The notes under the pieces: model-generated
Told to the model about the DNA's origin: nothing
What the model saw: only the letters and a program-made list of their open reading frames with translations
Databases searched by the model: none
Assembly: GCA_008931825.1 (NCBI GenBank)
Contig: QXVZ01020046.1
Coordinates: 153,676 to 217,675, forward strand
DNA from: Phallusia fumigata
Taxonomy: Eukaryota > Chordata > Ascidiacea > Phlebobranchia > Ascidiidae
Direction of reading: 5' to 3'
Length of the DNA: 64,000 bases
Position numbers and translations under genes: made by a program
Shown here: in pieces, positions 1-10,860 of the stretch
How the letters are laid out: each line of letters begins with the position of its first letter
Numbering within the stretch: the first letter of the stretch is position 1

Positions 1-152
1 ACATCCGGAAAGATCCCAATCATCACACACATACATGCTGTGACGCATTAAAATGGCCGTTTACATTTACACATAGTTGCAGACCGGAGGCCTTTACAAC
101 TAAATAGTACAGTTACAGTATTTACTTCTCAGCATCGTTATGTTAAACTCAC

Positions 153-1396
153 CCCAAAACATCCAGCGACAGACCCTCCGATAGATTGAACAATGCAAGC
201 ACATAACGCCAAAGTGTTGGTAACAGAATGCCCACGCACCAACACAACGTACCTTCAAAAATGTAAAGTTAAATAAAAATCTTAGAAACACAAGATACTG
301 ACTTGAAAAATAGTTGAATAAAGAACTTTACAGCCAGAAAGCTGGGATATAGTGAATACATTATACATAGTATAATGTAAACGTTTCAACAATTACTGTT
401 GTTATCATCAGTTGCATTACAATCTAATCACTACATCAGCTCTTTGGCTTATCTTTTTAATTAAAATAGTAATGTTTTTAAGTTTCTGAAGTGGTATATA
501 GAGCCTCAATAGTAGGTCAGATCGTTAACTTTATAATACTGCACACTAAAAAAGGCAAGCGCCTCTTCAAACGATCTTGTAAAAATTCAGATGGTGCATT
601 TGCAATCATAAGCTTCATCACATTCTCAAATAAACATTAAAACTTAAAATTATTGACACATGTGAAGAAAAAATACGAGAAAAGATGAAACAAGAGATTT
701 ACTACACAGTAACACACTATTTTAACCTGTAAAATATGTAGCCTTGAACTATAGTAGTGAAACAATACCAATTCATAACCATGGCTAGCAAACCAGCACC
801 AGGGGCACGCAGACCTATTTCACTGACGAAAGGGACGACCGATGTTGATTCAAAATGACCATAAAAATAGGCCACAAGAAAGCTGCAAAAACATGGGTGC
901 TTTAGAGATCATTAATCTGATACCTAATTTATTTTGAGACAATTTGGTATAAAATGTAACCATACGATTTGTTTTTAAATAACATAGTAACAGAAATAGA
1001 AATTTGTATTTCACGGCAGAGCCCGGTTTAGAATTTCTGTTAAAGAGAACTTTTTGTTCTAACTTTCATATAATTGGCGCAACGGGTTTAAAGGTTTGCT
1101 CATACAAACCTTTGATTCACCCCATAAAATTTAAATGCATAGCCACCAGCTAAACCGTCATCTGCGTCTGCATCGGTTGATGACTCACCCAACAGAGTTA
1201 CCATGCAGCGCTGTTTACAAAACCATATGCCCCAATTTACTAACCGTACTCAATCAGTCACCAAATGATAGAACCTAATTTAATCTTCACTGCTCAGCAA
1301 AATGATTTTCGGCAAAATGCAAACCAATACCTACCTTCCTATAAGGCCGCCTCCCATTACCGAAAAACCTACGTATGGAATCATGGATGGACGCAT
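153..1396 (-). CDS. DRAM/Frag1/Sfk1-family membrane protein G, 5' three exons (cut by left edge)
   Basis: Partial six-TM protein of the DRAM (damage-regulated autophagy modulator) family. Three exons are seen: exon 1 at 1335-1396 (starts MRPSMIPYVGF, contains the GGG turn after TM1, donor AG/GTAGGT), exon 2 at 727-882 (156 nt, luminal loop and TM2), exon 3 at 153-252 (exactly 100 nt, TM3, donor GGG/GTGAGT). Phases 2, 2 and 0 match the five complete paralogues in the window, so 106 codons read through without a stop. An in-frame stop lies upstream of the chosen ATG. The loop motif is S-E-I-G-L-R-A-P, diverged from the S-D-T-G-x-x-x-P-E of other copies. Exons 4, 4b and 5 must lie left of the window. 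Family role (known): lysosomal/autophagy membrane proteins; the role of this copy is not known. The splice model rests on paralogue comparison. Confidence 0.72.
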
Positions 1397-2399
1397 TTTG
1401 ACTTGAATCCACTTCTCGTAAACACAGTCTCGAAATTAGACATTCACCATACTAATAGCTAAGTTAAAAATGTACAAAAATCCTTGCAAATTTTGCTTAA
1501 ATTGGTGAGCATATGAAACAAGTGCACATTCGTTACGGGATTTTTATCTTATCGCTTGGCATTCATAACTTTTAAATTTTGAAAAATGTAAAAAATTTTT
1601 GGCACACTAAAGTTGTTAAAAACCTGTCACATACTTTCTGTAACATTTTTGAATAAACTGGCTACATTTTGCTTTGTTTAAACTTCATACTACGAGATGT
1701 GTTCATTAGAAGTACTTAATAATGCGGACTAACAAACATTAAATACCTGCCTTTGCCAACTTTATGACGCTATTGACCATCTGGGCAACTAATACAGACT
1801 TAGTTCGAAAAATATTACGGGGTTTTACGTGACTTAACTTAAATCTTAAGCCACAACATCCTGGATTACGCGTATGCAATGAATGCATCCGTCCACGAGC
1901 CTGATATGAGAATTAATTAGTGCCCATATAACACAGCCAGCATGTTACGCTTATGCACTGTCACTGCATTGACATTTAAAAAACATCAGATTGACGTCGA
2001 ATAAATGATTCACACCGAAATAGCTCATAATTTTGACCTAACTCGGCCTTATTATCTGTAAAACATTTATTTGCTATGAGAGGGCTATTCCTTACACTAT
2101 AGAGTTGCTGTTAATATACCCCGAAGTTATCTTTTTGTCTACGATGTATGGTTACTAATATGTAAAGGATACAATATGACTGTTTAACTACTTTTGCAAC
2201 TTAGTTGGTGCCGTTTGGGCTGGCTTACGTGGGTGGTACATCGTACTGGTCATGACGTTATGTCTTTGAAGCAACTTAAACGTATCCTTATACGAATTAC
2301 TAAAAGTTGATTAAAGGCAATATTTAATTTAGAACATTTGCAAACATGATTTTCGAGATGATAAGTTCACTCATGTAAGACAATATTTGTTAATTTAAT

Positions 2400-4756
2400 T
2401 CAGTCCTTTCGATGAAGATATCGGTATTGCGGTACAAAATTCAGCTTGATTTCCACCAGGCGAATCTTTCGCATCTCGTTTCCCATGGTAGCGGAGAAAG
2501 CAACGTGTCCATACAAGGTCATCCACTCCAAGATAGTTGCAGGGTTGTAAGGCGTCTTAGAAATATACCGTAAGCTTTGTAGCTTGATAATTGTTAGCAG
2601 GTTTTTTGCAGTAACTTTACAGTTGACTGGAAGATATAAACACTTTTTATATCATTTTTACACTTTTTTGTCAGAAATATAAAAATGTTTTATAAAAGAA
2701 AGTATCTTTGGTATCTATTCTATAAATAGGTAAAAATTAGTATTTTTCCTTGCAAAAGGCATTTACCTTCAAAACAAAGGCATAGTAGACGACTAGAGTT
2801 TTCCGTCATAATTCTGAATCAGGAAAAATAATTTTTGATGTACGCAAAATAAGCGAACATCTCTTCACATTCCAAAATATCATTTAATGGTTTAACAAAC
2901 TATATGAAAGTAGAGATCGATTTTTTCGTGTGGTTTGCAGCAATACGCGTGGATTTTCTGTTTCCCCACGTGGTACAGTCAGGTTAAAGATAGCTGCATG
3001 CAACACACATTCATATGATAATATAATTCAAAGGATACATCCAACGAAGGAGAAGAGTTGTTCCAAAGTAAGCAAAACCCGAACAGCGAACATGAACATT
3101 TCTTTGGGCACCCGGCCTCGTCTCATTAAATCCAATGACAGGATACATACGAATACGGAATAAGATATAGTTCCAATCATGGCTAACGCTGCTCCAACGC
3201 GATGTCTTTTAATCTCGTCGCTTACCTGTAGCAGAGAATTTTTTACACTAAGATTAGCATGTTAATCGCAGTTTTAGAATCTCACAGCACGTATCTTATT
3301 TTGTCAACTGAATTTGGTCTAAAGAGGGTTTTGGTTTTGTGATAGTGTAGTTTAGAAGTCAGAAACTAACAAGTTGGACAAGTAACGTACTTCTATATTC
3401 TTTAACTGTGAAATTTTTGGTTTTCTATTTCTATTTATTTCTTTGTTTACTTTTGGCGTGTTCTTCAAATTTGTTTCACTTACTGGAAAGGAAGCACACA
3501 AGGTCATCCCAGCGCATTGCAAAATAGCAAGTAAAAGTCCCAGGTGATTTCGCTTGTTTTCGGGCTCCACCATTTTCACGTATCTGGGCGCAAGAAAAAA
3601 ACGAATTGAAAATATACATCTGGTATCGTCTTTCACTTGCTGAACAATCGCGATGTAGTTGGCCAAATAAATACAACTACTATTAAGTTTTTGTAAACCC
3701 AAAATGATTGTCATGCAAAATTTGCATTTGGATCAGATGGTACACCATTGCAGCAAGTAAAATAAATAATAATATACGCAATAAAGTTGGAACAGGCGAA
3801 TGTTTTGTAACAGAAGTTCTGGTCTACGAATGGAAGAGTGGGTTCGATTCTCTAATCTGACACCATGTCATGAACTCACAAACACCTCAAGGTGTAACCT
3901 GTATTGACTGCCACAAGCAAACCGCGGAACGCGGTTATATACGACAAGTGACGTCACAACACAGGGGCGACATCTAACGAACGCAAGTATATACATCACA
4001 ATAATCACCTGTAATAGAGATAGGCTTGTATAAGTGTCCAGCTTGCACCCCAGTTGATCCAGATTGTAAGCAGACCCTTTTCTGGTGACTTTGCGCCCAC
4101 ATGACTCATATAGGGAAATGTTGGCATAGCCGGAACATGCCCGAACGACCAGGCTATTATATAGCTGTCACAAGTCGTACTGCGTTTTTCTCGTGAAAAA
4201 CTTGGGTTTTTAAATTAGTGGCACTTAATATTGTTTCTCTTCAAAGTGTTTGCTAATTCATGAAACCCGAGTGTTTAAAGACTACACAACCGTAAGTTTA
4301 CCTATTGGTGAAAGACCCCCACCAAACATTATTATTTTATTTTTAAGATTTCTATAAACTAAGGAAAGTTACACGAAAATTAGCCCAAAGGGAATGTGTA
4401 TTGTAAAAAAACGAGTCAATCTATGCCTTATAAAACAACCTTCAATAACACGAGGGTAAAATGATTATAAGGCTCACTTGTATTTTGTTTGTTTGCACAA
4501 GGCATACTTAAACATAAGTTTGCAACTACGTCTCAACAAGCATTTTGTGCTAGGTTTTAGTTTTAATTCAAACTGATTTGATTTTGTTTTAAAATATACA
4601 GTAACAATTAGGACGATGTAGACTTATATTTTTTTCGTTGAACACTCACCACATTATAAAGCCGCCACCAAATAAAATATTCTGAATTAACGTCACGAAG
4701 ACCAAGGAATCGTTCACTCTGTTGCTCAGGCGTCCAAAAATTGCCGACAACTTCAT
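2400..4756 (-). CDS. DRAM/Frag1/Sfk1-family membrane protein F (complete, divergent)
   Basis: Complete hand-spliced gene, 243 residues. Exons (minus strand): 4650-4756, 4009-4164, 3484-3583, 3039-3225, 2767-2792, 2400-2555. Lengths 107/156/100/187/26/156 keep one frame to a TGA. Exon 1 encodes TM1 with the F-G-G-G-F turn, exon 2 the luminal loop and TM2, exon 3 TM3, exon 4 TM4-TM5 beginning at H-R-V-G-A-A-L-A, exon 5 the I-L-E-W motif and TM6. The intron after exon 4 has the U12 donor GTATCCTTT. The loop reads H-V-G-A-K-S-P-E, so the family's S-D/E-T-G is degraded while P-E is kept. Exon 1 uses GTGAGT and exon 5 a weak AAG acceptor. Known for the family: autophagy/lysosome membrane proteins. 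Inferred: old paralogue of the array at 35-60 kb, on the same strand but about 31 kb away. Confidence 0.82.
2793..3038 (-). other. U12-type intron in DRAM gene F
   Basis: Donor GTATCCTTTG begins at 3038 reading leftwards, after exon 4 in phase 1. The AG before 2792 gives a 26-nt micro-exon that restores phase 0. The branch site is poor: TTTCCTGATTC at about 2816-2825, roughly 24 nt from the acceptor. The donor is a full match to the minor-spliceosome consensus. Confidence 0.68.
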
Positions 4757-5834
4757 GATAACAACACCTTTAAACTGGTTTAGATGACAAACTGTATTAC
4801 CCGCTGTTAAATCCTACTAATAGAAAGGAACATTTCTGTAACTTGCCATACAAACGATTATGCTGCCCGGTAACTAAGCAATTTAGTATGCCTGGTGCTA
4901 ATGACGTCAAATCTGACCAGGCAATTTTCCAGACATTTAAATTGACATCTTCTCACGACCTTTCGTCATGCTCTCGTATTACTCACGTTTTGAAAACGTC
5001 GTTGTAAACAGCCCACAACAATTTATTGTATGCATTATCCATGTTATGACATTTAGTATTTGCCCGGTTTATGTCTGATTGCTATTACTACGTACATTTA
5101 GTAGTTTTTTTACAATTGTGTAATTGCAATTACTGTAACTAATATCCCACAAGACACAGGAGTTTTCAGGGCAAACTCTAACCTTTTATCGCTGATCATA
5201 TCGCCTAGTCGTCTTGAAAAGCATTGGTATGTGGAGAATAACTGACAGTACACAGAAATCAAATGAAGGCATTCCTGCACCGAAATTTTAGACAACTTCT
5301 TCTCATCTAAGTTTGGATTTCAAGCAAAGCGATTTTGTTGCAAAATACTTTGGGTACAAATCGCAATTAAACTAAAAACCCGGATTGGAAAGGCCTTACC
5401 TGGTAGGTTTGTGGCAGCCATACCCCCTCTGTTTTAATAAGAAAACCCGAGAAATCTCCACACTATCTAATGTTTAGAAGAGGGAAGGTTAAAACACATT
5501 AATTTAACTTATTAAATAGAATAAGTACTGCCATAGTCTTTGTAGTATTGGCAGGCAAAACGGAGTTTTTCCTCATACCTTTTCCGTAAATGTGTTGTTT
5601 AAAGAAACGGTTTGGTCGGTTTATTAGAGGATAGTTGAATAGCAACAACATATATTTAGGGCAAATAGACATTCTCCGTTGCAATCCCTAAGTTTAAAGC
5701 AGTAGTTTAAAAAGGTCTTCATTAAGGTCAATACCATTCATACACGAAACACAGCACACCAGCATATAAACAAAAAAAATGAAAGTTTGGTTTTTATCAT
5801 GATGTGAAATGTATTTTGCGCTTTGAGTGTAATT

Positions 5835-5872
5835 CACCCTGAGTAAGACGACCCAGGATGTCGAAACGTCGG
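5835..5872 (+). repeat. Degenerate hammerhead-like / retroelement fragment
   Basis: Contains CCTGAGTAAG, then a short GC-containing segment and GTCGAAACGTCGG. This resembles the CTGANGA ... GAAAC GTC core carried by hammerhead ribozymes in animal Penelope-like elements and satellites. The first box departs from consensus (T for G at its sixth base), so activity is doubtful. It could also be part of another repeat's 3' end. Confidence 0.3.
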
Positions 5873-6079
5873 TGCGGTACTTTCGCCAGAAGACCCATCT
5901 TAAATTTATCCAAAAATAAACAAAATATTCACCACGATTCGAAACTAAGGGTTTGTAAAGCAGTGCACTGTGAACAACGTGGTGACAATGAATTTGTTAA
6001 ATGTGCAAACTGGTAAGAACGCGTATCGAAGAAGGTATTGTGGTAAGCACTAAAGTCAAAAAACGAAACAACTACGCTC

Positions 6080-6244
6080 ATTTCACCCAGGAAAATTAGA
6101 CAATCATTAGCTAGTGAAAAGCACAACAATCCCGACTAGCATGGTTTGTGTCTCTGTTTGGTTACTTGGTAAACACAGAAGCGTAATGATCAGCTCGCAG
6201 TAATCTCGCAAAAAAGCAACACTGCAATTGCGAATCTCACGTAA
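6080..6244 (+). promoter_or_regulatory. GNAT 1 5' flank, conserved in the inverted copy
   Basis: This flank shares blocks with the inverted flank of GNAT 2 (10678-10860): AAAATTAGRCAATCATTRGCT and TTACTTGGTAAACACA occur in the same order and spacing class. So the duplication carried the proximal promoter as well as the coding exons. No TATA box is clear. Confidence 0.5.
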
Positions 6245-7595
6245 ATGGATTCTGATTGCAAAATAGAAATTTTGACAAAAAAGGATGAGCCTCAGGTTCG
6301 AAAACTTATTTATTCATATCTGGAAAATGAAGTGACTGCTCAGTGTGTGAGGTTGACAGATCAAGAGAAAGTTATTTTTGTAAATACATATATTGAGGTA
6401 AGCATTTGTTTAGAAAGTATATTCCTAATGCAAAAATAGTGTATTTCCATTTAGAAAGTCGTTCCACAAGGATTTTCGCTGGGAGCTTTTGACAAAAAAA
6501 ACGGAAATTTGTTGGCCTGTGCATTTCACTCCGACGGACAAAGGCGTGTGAAATCAGAAGACTATGCGATATCCGGAAACACTCCAGGGCTTGACAAATT
6601 ACTGCGGGTATTAATCAACCCGTGGACTAACGTTTTTATAAAAACACATCGCAACTTTGCCATTTATGTAGCAACGGCATATGGTGCACTTTTTGCAACA
6701 CTATTCCTATATGAGATAAATAAATCGTTTTTTTTACCAATAATAAACGCACCTGGTACACACTACTTGCGTGAAATCATCCGTGCACTAAATACACATT
6801 TGTTTTAGTTTGACGAGTATATGGAAAAAGAAACTGATCAATTGGTCGGCAATGGAAAACTTTTGATGGGGGAAATCGTGGTTGTGGACCCGAAATTTGG
6901 CAGAAAAGGCCTTTCTGCAATGATTTATGAAAGGTTTGATTAGTCGACAATTTCTGTTACTGTTAATCGCCTACATTAGCATTACAAAGAGCGCTTGGCT
7001 TGGTCTCTGTAAAGTCTATTGGTTGCGTTATAACTGCATTTGTGTTGCGATATTTTTTCCTGTAAGTATATCTTTCCGTTGGCAACAACAATAGTACACT
7101 GTGCAAACAAAGTAGACTGACAGCGTCTGTAGCGTTTCACGACATGGGCGTTCTTATTAACTGGTTAAACATTGCCCAAACTGATATCCGAGCTGTGCTT
7201 AAAAACAAAGTCAAACCTAGCTCAGTAGCGCAAGCTAGCGGCTACCAAAACTGTTTCTCACTGAACGCAACTTTTGATGGTGATTTTTATTTGTAAAGTT
7301 TCTGTCAAATAAAAGCTTGTTTCCTTTTAAGGGCCAGACGTTTAACTGTTTTACGTTGTTCCAACGTAGATATGAGGAATTGGCCAAGTCCAAGGGATTC
7401 ACTTTGTTGATCGCGGTGGTTAACTCGGCTTATTCCAGAGCTGTACTTCGCAAATACGGATTTGTCATTTTTAAAGAGGTGCTGTATGCGGATTACAGAG
7501 ACCCGGTAACAGGCGAAGCAATTTTTCGCCACATCCCAAAACCACACATTGGTGCAGCTTTAGTGTATAAACGACTGACTCCTTCCAAACTATGA
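6245..7595 (+). CDS. GNAT-family N-acetyltransferase, copy 1
   Basis: Four-exon gene for a 218-residue acetyl-CoA-dependent N-acetyltransferase. Exons: 6245-6397, 6455-6607, 6809-6933, 7370-7595 (153/153/125/226 nt; phases 0, 0, 2). It starts MDSDCKIEILTKKDEPQV. Motif A is V-V-D-P-K-F-G-R-K-G-L-S, a form of the R/Q-x-x-G-x-G/A acetyl-CoA pyrophosphate loop (about residues 127-138). Motif B follows as N-S-A-Y-S-R-A-V-L-R-K-Y-G-F. Length and the D-E-P near the N-terminus recall insect-type arylalkylamine N-acetyltransferases, but the substrate cannot be read from sequence. Splice sites are GT-AG (GTAAGC, GTATTA, GTTTGA donors). It is the left arm of an inverted duplication; the partner at 9287-10677 has identical exon lengths. 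Cytosolic, no signal peptide seen. Confidence 0.88.
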
Positions 7596-9286
7596 ATACT
7601 GAACGATACGCCGCATGCGAAATGTGATTTGCATTTATCACGTTTATATTTTTTCCGGTAATGTACGTCTTTAATGTTTTTGCCGAAATGTGTTGCTTAA
7701 ACTTTGTTCGTTGTTTCATTTCTTTCCACGGGAAGCGGAGCAACGCCTGAATGCGATGAAGCCACCTGCCTCATTGCAGTTCAATTGGATTATTTTTGAT
7801 TTGATTTTGTTGATTTTTGAAAGTTGGTGACTTTAATTCGGGCTAAACCATCGGGCTCTTCTGGGTTGGAGCAATGCTTAGGTTTTTTTGCTCAGGGAAA
7901 CACAAGCGAACGAGATGGGATTGTTACCTACAACCTTGTGGGCACAATGTAATCTCGCTAACCACTCGGCCATTTTGGCGACATAATGAGTAGGATCGAT
8001 AAATGTCTAAAATTTGACTGCGTCAAAGTAAGCATTGCATGCTTGCCTTAATAAACGTCTGCAAACGTAACTTTTTCGGCTCTGTCAAGTTACTTCCTAA
8101 TCTGCAGGATCCATTTGCGTAGGATACGTGATTGCAGCATGTGTTTGCAATACTAAAGTATTTACTGGACTTTAGCAGGTATTTAAGCAAAACGAATAGT
8201 GGACGATGGGACAGTGATGGTAAAAACTGTAACAAGTCGACCATAAGTCCGCTGTCAGGTTATCTACGTCACTACAGTATTGATGAGTACATTATGATCA
8301 ATTTTCCGATTTATGTTAGATTAAACTTACAAAATCGTTCTAGCAAAAGAGATTCACTGAGCAATGACATTTAATCTCAATAAAATACATCTCATTGGAT
8401 TTCGAATCCAAAACCTTAGAATCTAACCGAGCAATCGTTCGCAGTCTTGCTTGGATTTGCAAAGGTATAAAAATGTTTTTTTTTAACATATTATTTTTGA
8501 AAACAGTCTTCTTTAGGTACATATGCTTCGAAATTTACAGCTTGTGTGCTGGAAACCAAGCAAACTGTTTTGCGACTTCCATCCATAAACCCATTGGGTT
8601 ATGAAATTGTTACAAAGCACGATAATACTGTTAGATTGCATAACAACAAGGGCAGGCACAGGAAAGAGGACCGATACACTATCAAAACAGAAACATTGCA
8701 TTTACCGTGGAATCACCACGGAAAAGTATTTCCATTTGCGCTATCAATTAAAACAACTCTGCCAATTATCACGCCATTTTCAGTTTGATTTGAATAATCA
8801 GGAACATTTGTAAGAATAGGTATTAATACGAGATGAGGTTTTGTAGACAGAAGATAAAGCAGAAAATGTAAGCCAAAAATCATCACATACTGCGAACTTT
8901 TATGGTGTCTAATATTAACCTTATGCAGTTATTTAACGACACAAACCGTATGATCAATTAGAATGTTTATTTCACATTTCATCAAGTAGGTTTGTCAAAA
9001 AAGGACAAACTCAACTGAACAATTTAGTTATTATCTTTAAAATTTACAATTTATGGAACACAGCGCGCGTGTTCTAGAAGATTTTGCAACCGTAAACAGA
9101 ACAATCGGGTTTTCAAGGGGTCGTCATGAAAAATGATTGTGGTCAAACGTGATTTATCCTATGCTACCATTGGGATGAGATTGCTCACCCTTGGCAACAA
9201 AATTACTTACTATTTACCCACACTTTTTCTAAAAAACGTCATAAGAATAGGAAAATCACATTTTTATGCGGAGTATCATTCACTGT
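7596..9286. other. Region between the convergent GNAT genes
   Basis: The 3' flank of GNAT 1 (to about 7680) and of GNAT 2 (from about 9200) are themselves homologous, for example AATACTGAACGATACGCCGC against ACAGTGAATGATACTCCGC. So the duplicated unit extends past both stop codons. A SINE sits at 7815-7975. No other gene is recognised. Confidence 0.6.
7815..7975 (-). repeat. tRNA-derived SINE, copy 1
   Basis: Read on the minus strand, box A is GGCCGAGTGGTTAGCGAG (about 7953-7971) and box B is GGTTGTAGGTAACAATCCC (about 7917-7935). These are RNA polymerase III internal promoter blocks. A tail with GAATTAAAGTCACCAACTTT (about 7820-7843) matches the second copy at 47595-47718. It has no cloverleaf complete enough to be a tRNA gene. 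Confidence 0.7.
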
Positions 9287-10677
9287 TCATAGTTTGGAAG
9301 CAGTCGGTCGTTTATACGCCAAGGCTGCACCTATGTGTGGTTTTGGTATCTCGCGAAATATTGCTTCGCCTGTTACCGGGTCTCTGTAGTCCGCATACAG
9401 CACTTCTTTGAAAATGACAAACCCGTATTTGCGAACTACAGCTCTGGAATAGGCCGAGCTCACCACCACGACCAACAACGAATATCCCTTGGATTTGGCC
9501 AATTCCTCCACACTAGATTATACCAAATGGTTAAATTTCTTGCAACACTTCATTGAAACTAGGGTTATTTGTCGGTACAAAAAGTCTACAACGGTAAGTA
9601 TGAAATCCGATAGCGGGCGCCATTTACTTTTTAATTTTTTGCTGGCACACCTTGTTTACTTTATGTGCTTAATCCTAACATTAAAAAAAATCTTCGAAAT
9701 AAGGTAATTTATAGTTTCGATGTACAAAAACTTCTTATCATCAAGTTATGTTTAAGGACGACTACTTAAGTGGTTGTTGTTGTTTTGGTGACAAATACAT
9801 CCTTACAACTTAAACCACCACCTTGAAAACTGCAAGTTTCATTCAAATCGTACTGGTATTTCATTTTCAATGCAAACCCCAAAAATTTTATGACATAAGA
9901 TTGTCATATCAAACCTTTCATAAAGTTTCCCAGCAAGACCTCTTCTGCCGAACTGCGGGTCTACAATAATGATTTCCAGCATTAACAGCTTTTCATGGCC
10001 GAGCAACTGATCTGTCTCTTTTTCCATATGCTCGTCAAACTACATGCAGAATATCTGAGATGTTATAGCGCACAGACGAATAAACCCGTGTTTTTGCATC
10101 TTGCGGGTTTGATATTAGCCAAAAATCCACGCGGTAAAACAGTGTTGCAAAATATAACAGGTTTGTTTTACTTATCGGTGTGGTTTGCGTGGTGTAAACT
10201 GTTAACTGCGTAGTTTAGACGAACGTACCCGCAGTAATTTGTCAAGTCCTGGAGTGTTTCCGGACACCGCATAGTCTTCTGATTTCACATACTTTTTTCC
10301 GTCAGTGTGAAAAGCACAAGCAAACAAATTTCCTGTTTTCCTGTCAAAAGCTCCCAATGAAAGTCCTTGTGGAACGACTTTCTGAAAGACGACAACAACG
10401 TTTAGATCGGCAGGTCCTTCTGATCATTTGTACACATTTCTTTTCAGCAGTTTTATAAGTAACTTGGTGATGTTATATAGAGCAATATGTGATGCTGACC
10501 TATGCATTACAAATGTACACTTACCTCAGTATACGTATTTACAAAAATATCTTTCTCTTTACCCGTCAATCTCACACACTGAGCAGTAACTTCATTTTCC
10601 AGATATAAATGAATGAGTCTTCTAACCTGAGGCTCATCCTTTTCTTTCAAAATTTTTATTGCGTAATCGGAATCCAT
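9287..10677 (-). CDS. GNAT-family N-acetyltransferase, copy 2 (inverted)
   Basis: Inverted paralogue of the GNAT gene at 6245-7595. Exons on the minus strand: 10525-10677, 10229-10381, 9915-10039, 9287-9512, with the same lengths as copy 1 and a 218-residue product. Motif A reads I-V-D-P-Q-F-G-R-R-G-L-A-G, closer to the R-x-x-G-x-A/G consensus than copy 1; motif B is S-S-A-Y-S-R-A-V-V-R-K-Y-G-F. The C-terminal 50 residues are almost identical to copy 1. I chose the ATG at 10677 because it matches the copy 1 start; an in-frame ATG at 10722 would add 15 residues absent from copy 1. Both copies look intact, so both may be active. Substrate unknown; arylalkylamine-type is only a suggestion. Confidence 0.87.
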
Positions 10678-10860
10678 TTGTATGGGATACGGTGATTGCA
10701 GTATGTGTTTTTGCGTTACCATAAGCTGGCCGGTCGTTTGTGTTTACCAAGTAAGCAATACGAGAGGGGGGCGACGCTACAGAGCTGTTTGTGGTTTTTG
10801 CAAGCCAATGATTGCCTAATTTTGCTGGACAAAAGTGACCTATGTGGTGCAGGCAACTTT
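10678..10860 (-). promoter_or_regulatory. GNAT 2 5' flank, duplicated with copy 1
   Basis: On the minus strand it keeps the AAAATTAGGCAATCATTGGCT and TTACTTGGTAAACACA blocks of the GNAT 1 flank, with diverged sequence between them. Confidence 0.5.

Larger units (their letters stand above)
4757..6244. other. Intergenic region between DRAM F and GNAT 1
   Basis: No gene recognised; the open frames here are short and have no splice context matching neighbours. It contains the retroelement-like fragment at 5835-5872 and the GNAT 5' flank from about 6080. Confidence 0.6.

Noticed and set aside
1200-1260. Alternative first exon for DRAM G at an ATG GTA ACT frame
   Set aside because: Wrong phase for exon 2. 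The frame at 1335-1396 has the right phase and the G-G-G turn.
3830-3870. tRNA-like GGTTCGATTCTC sequence
   Set aside because: It resembles a B box but no A box or acceptor stem pairs with it at the right distance. Probably chance or a SINE remnant.
10525-10722. Longer N-terminus for GNAT 2 starting at 10722
   Set aside because: The extra 15 residues have no counterpart in GNAT 1, whose frame begins at the equivalent of 10677.
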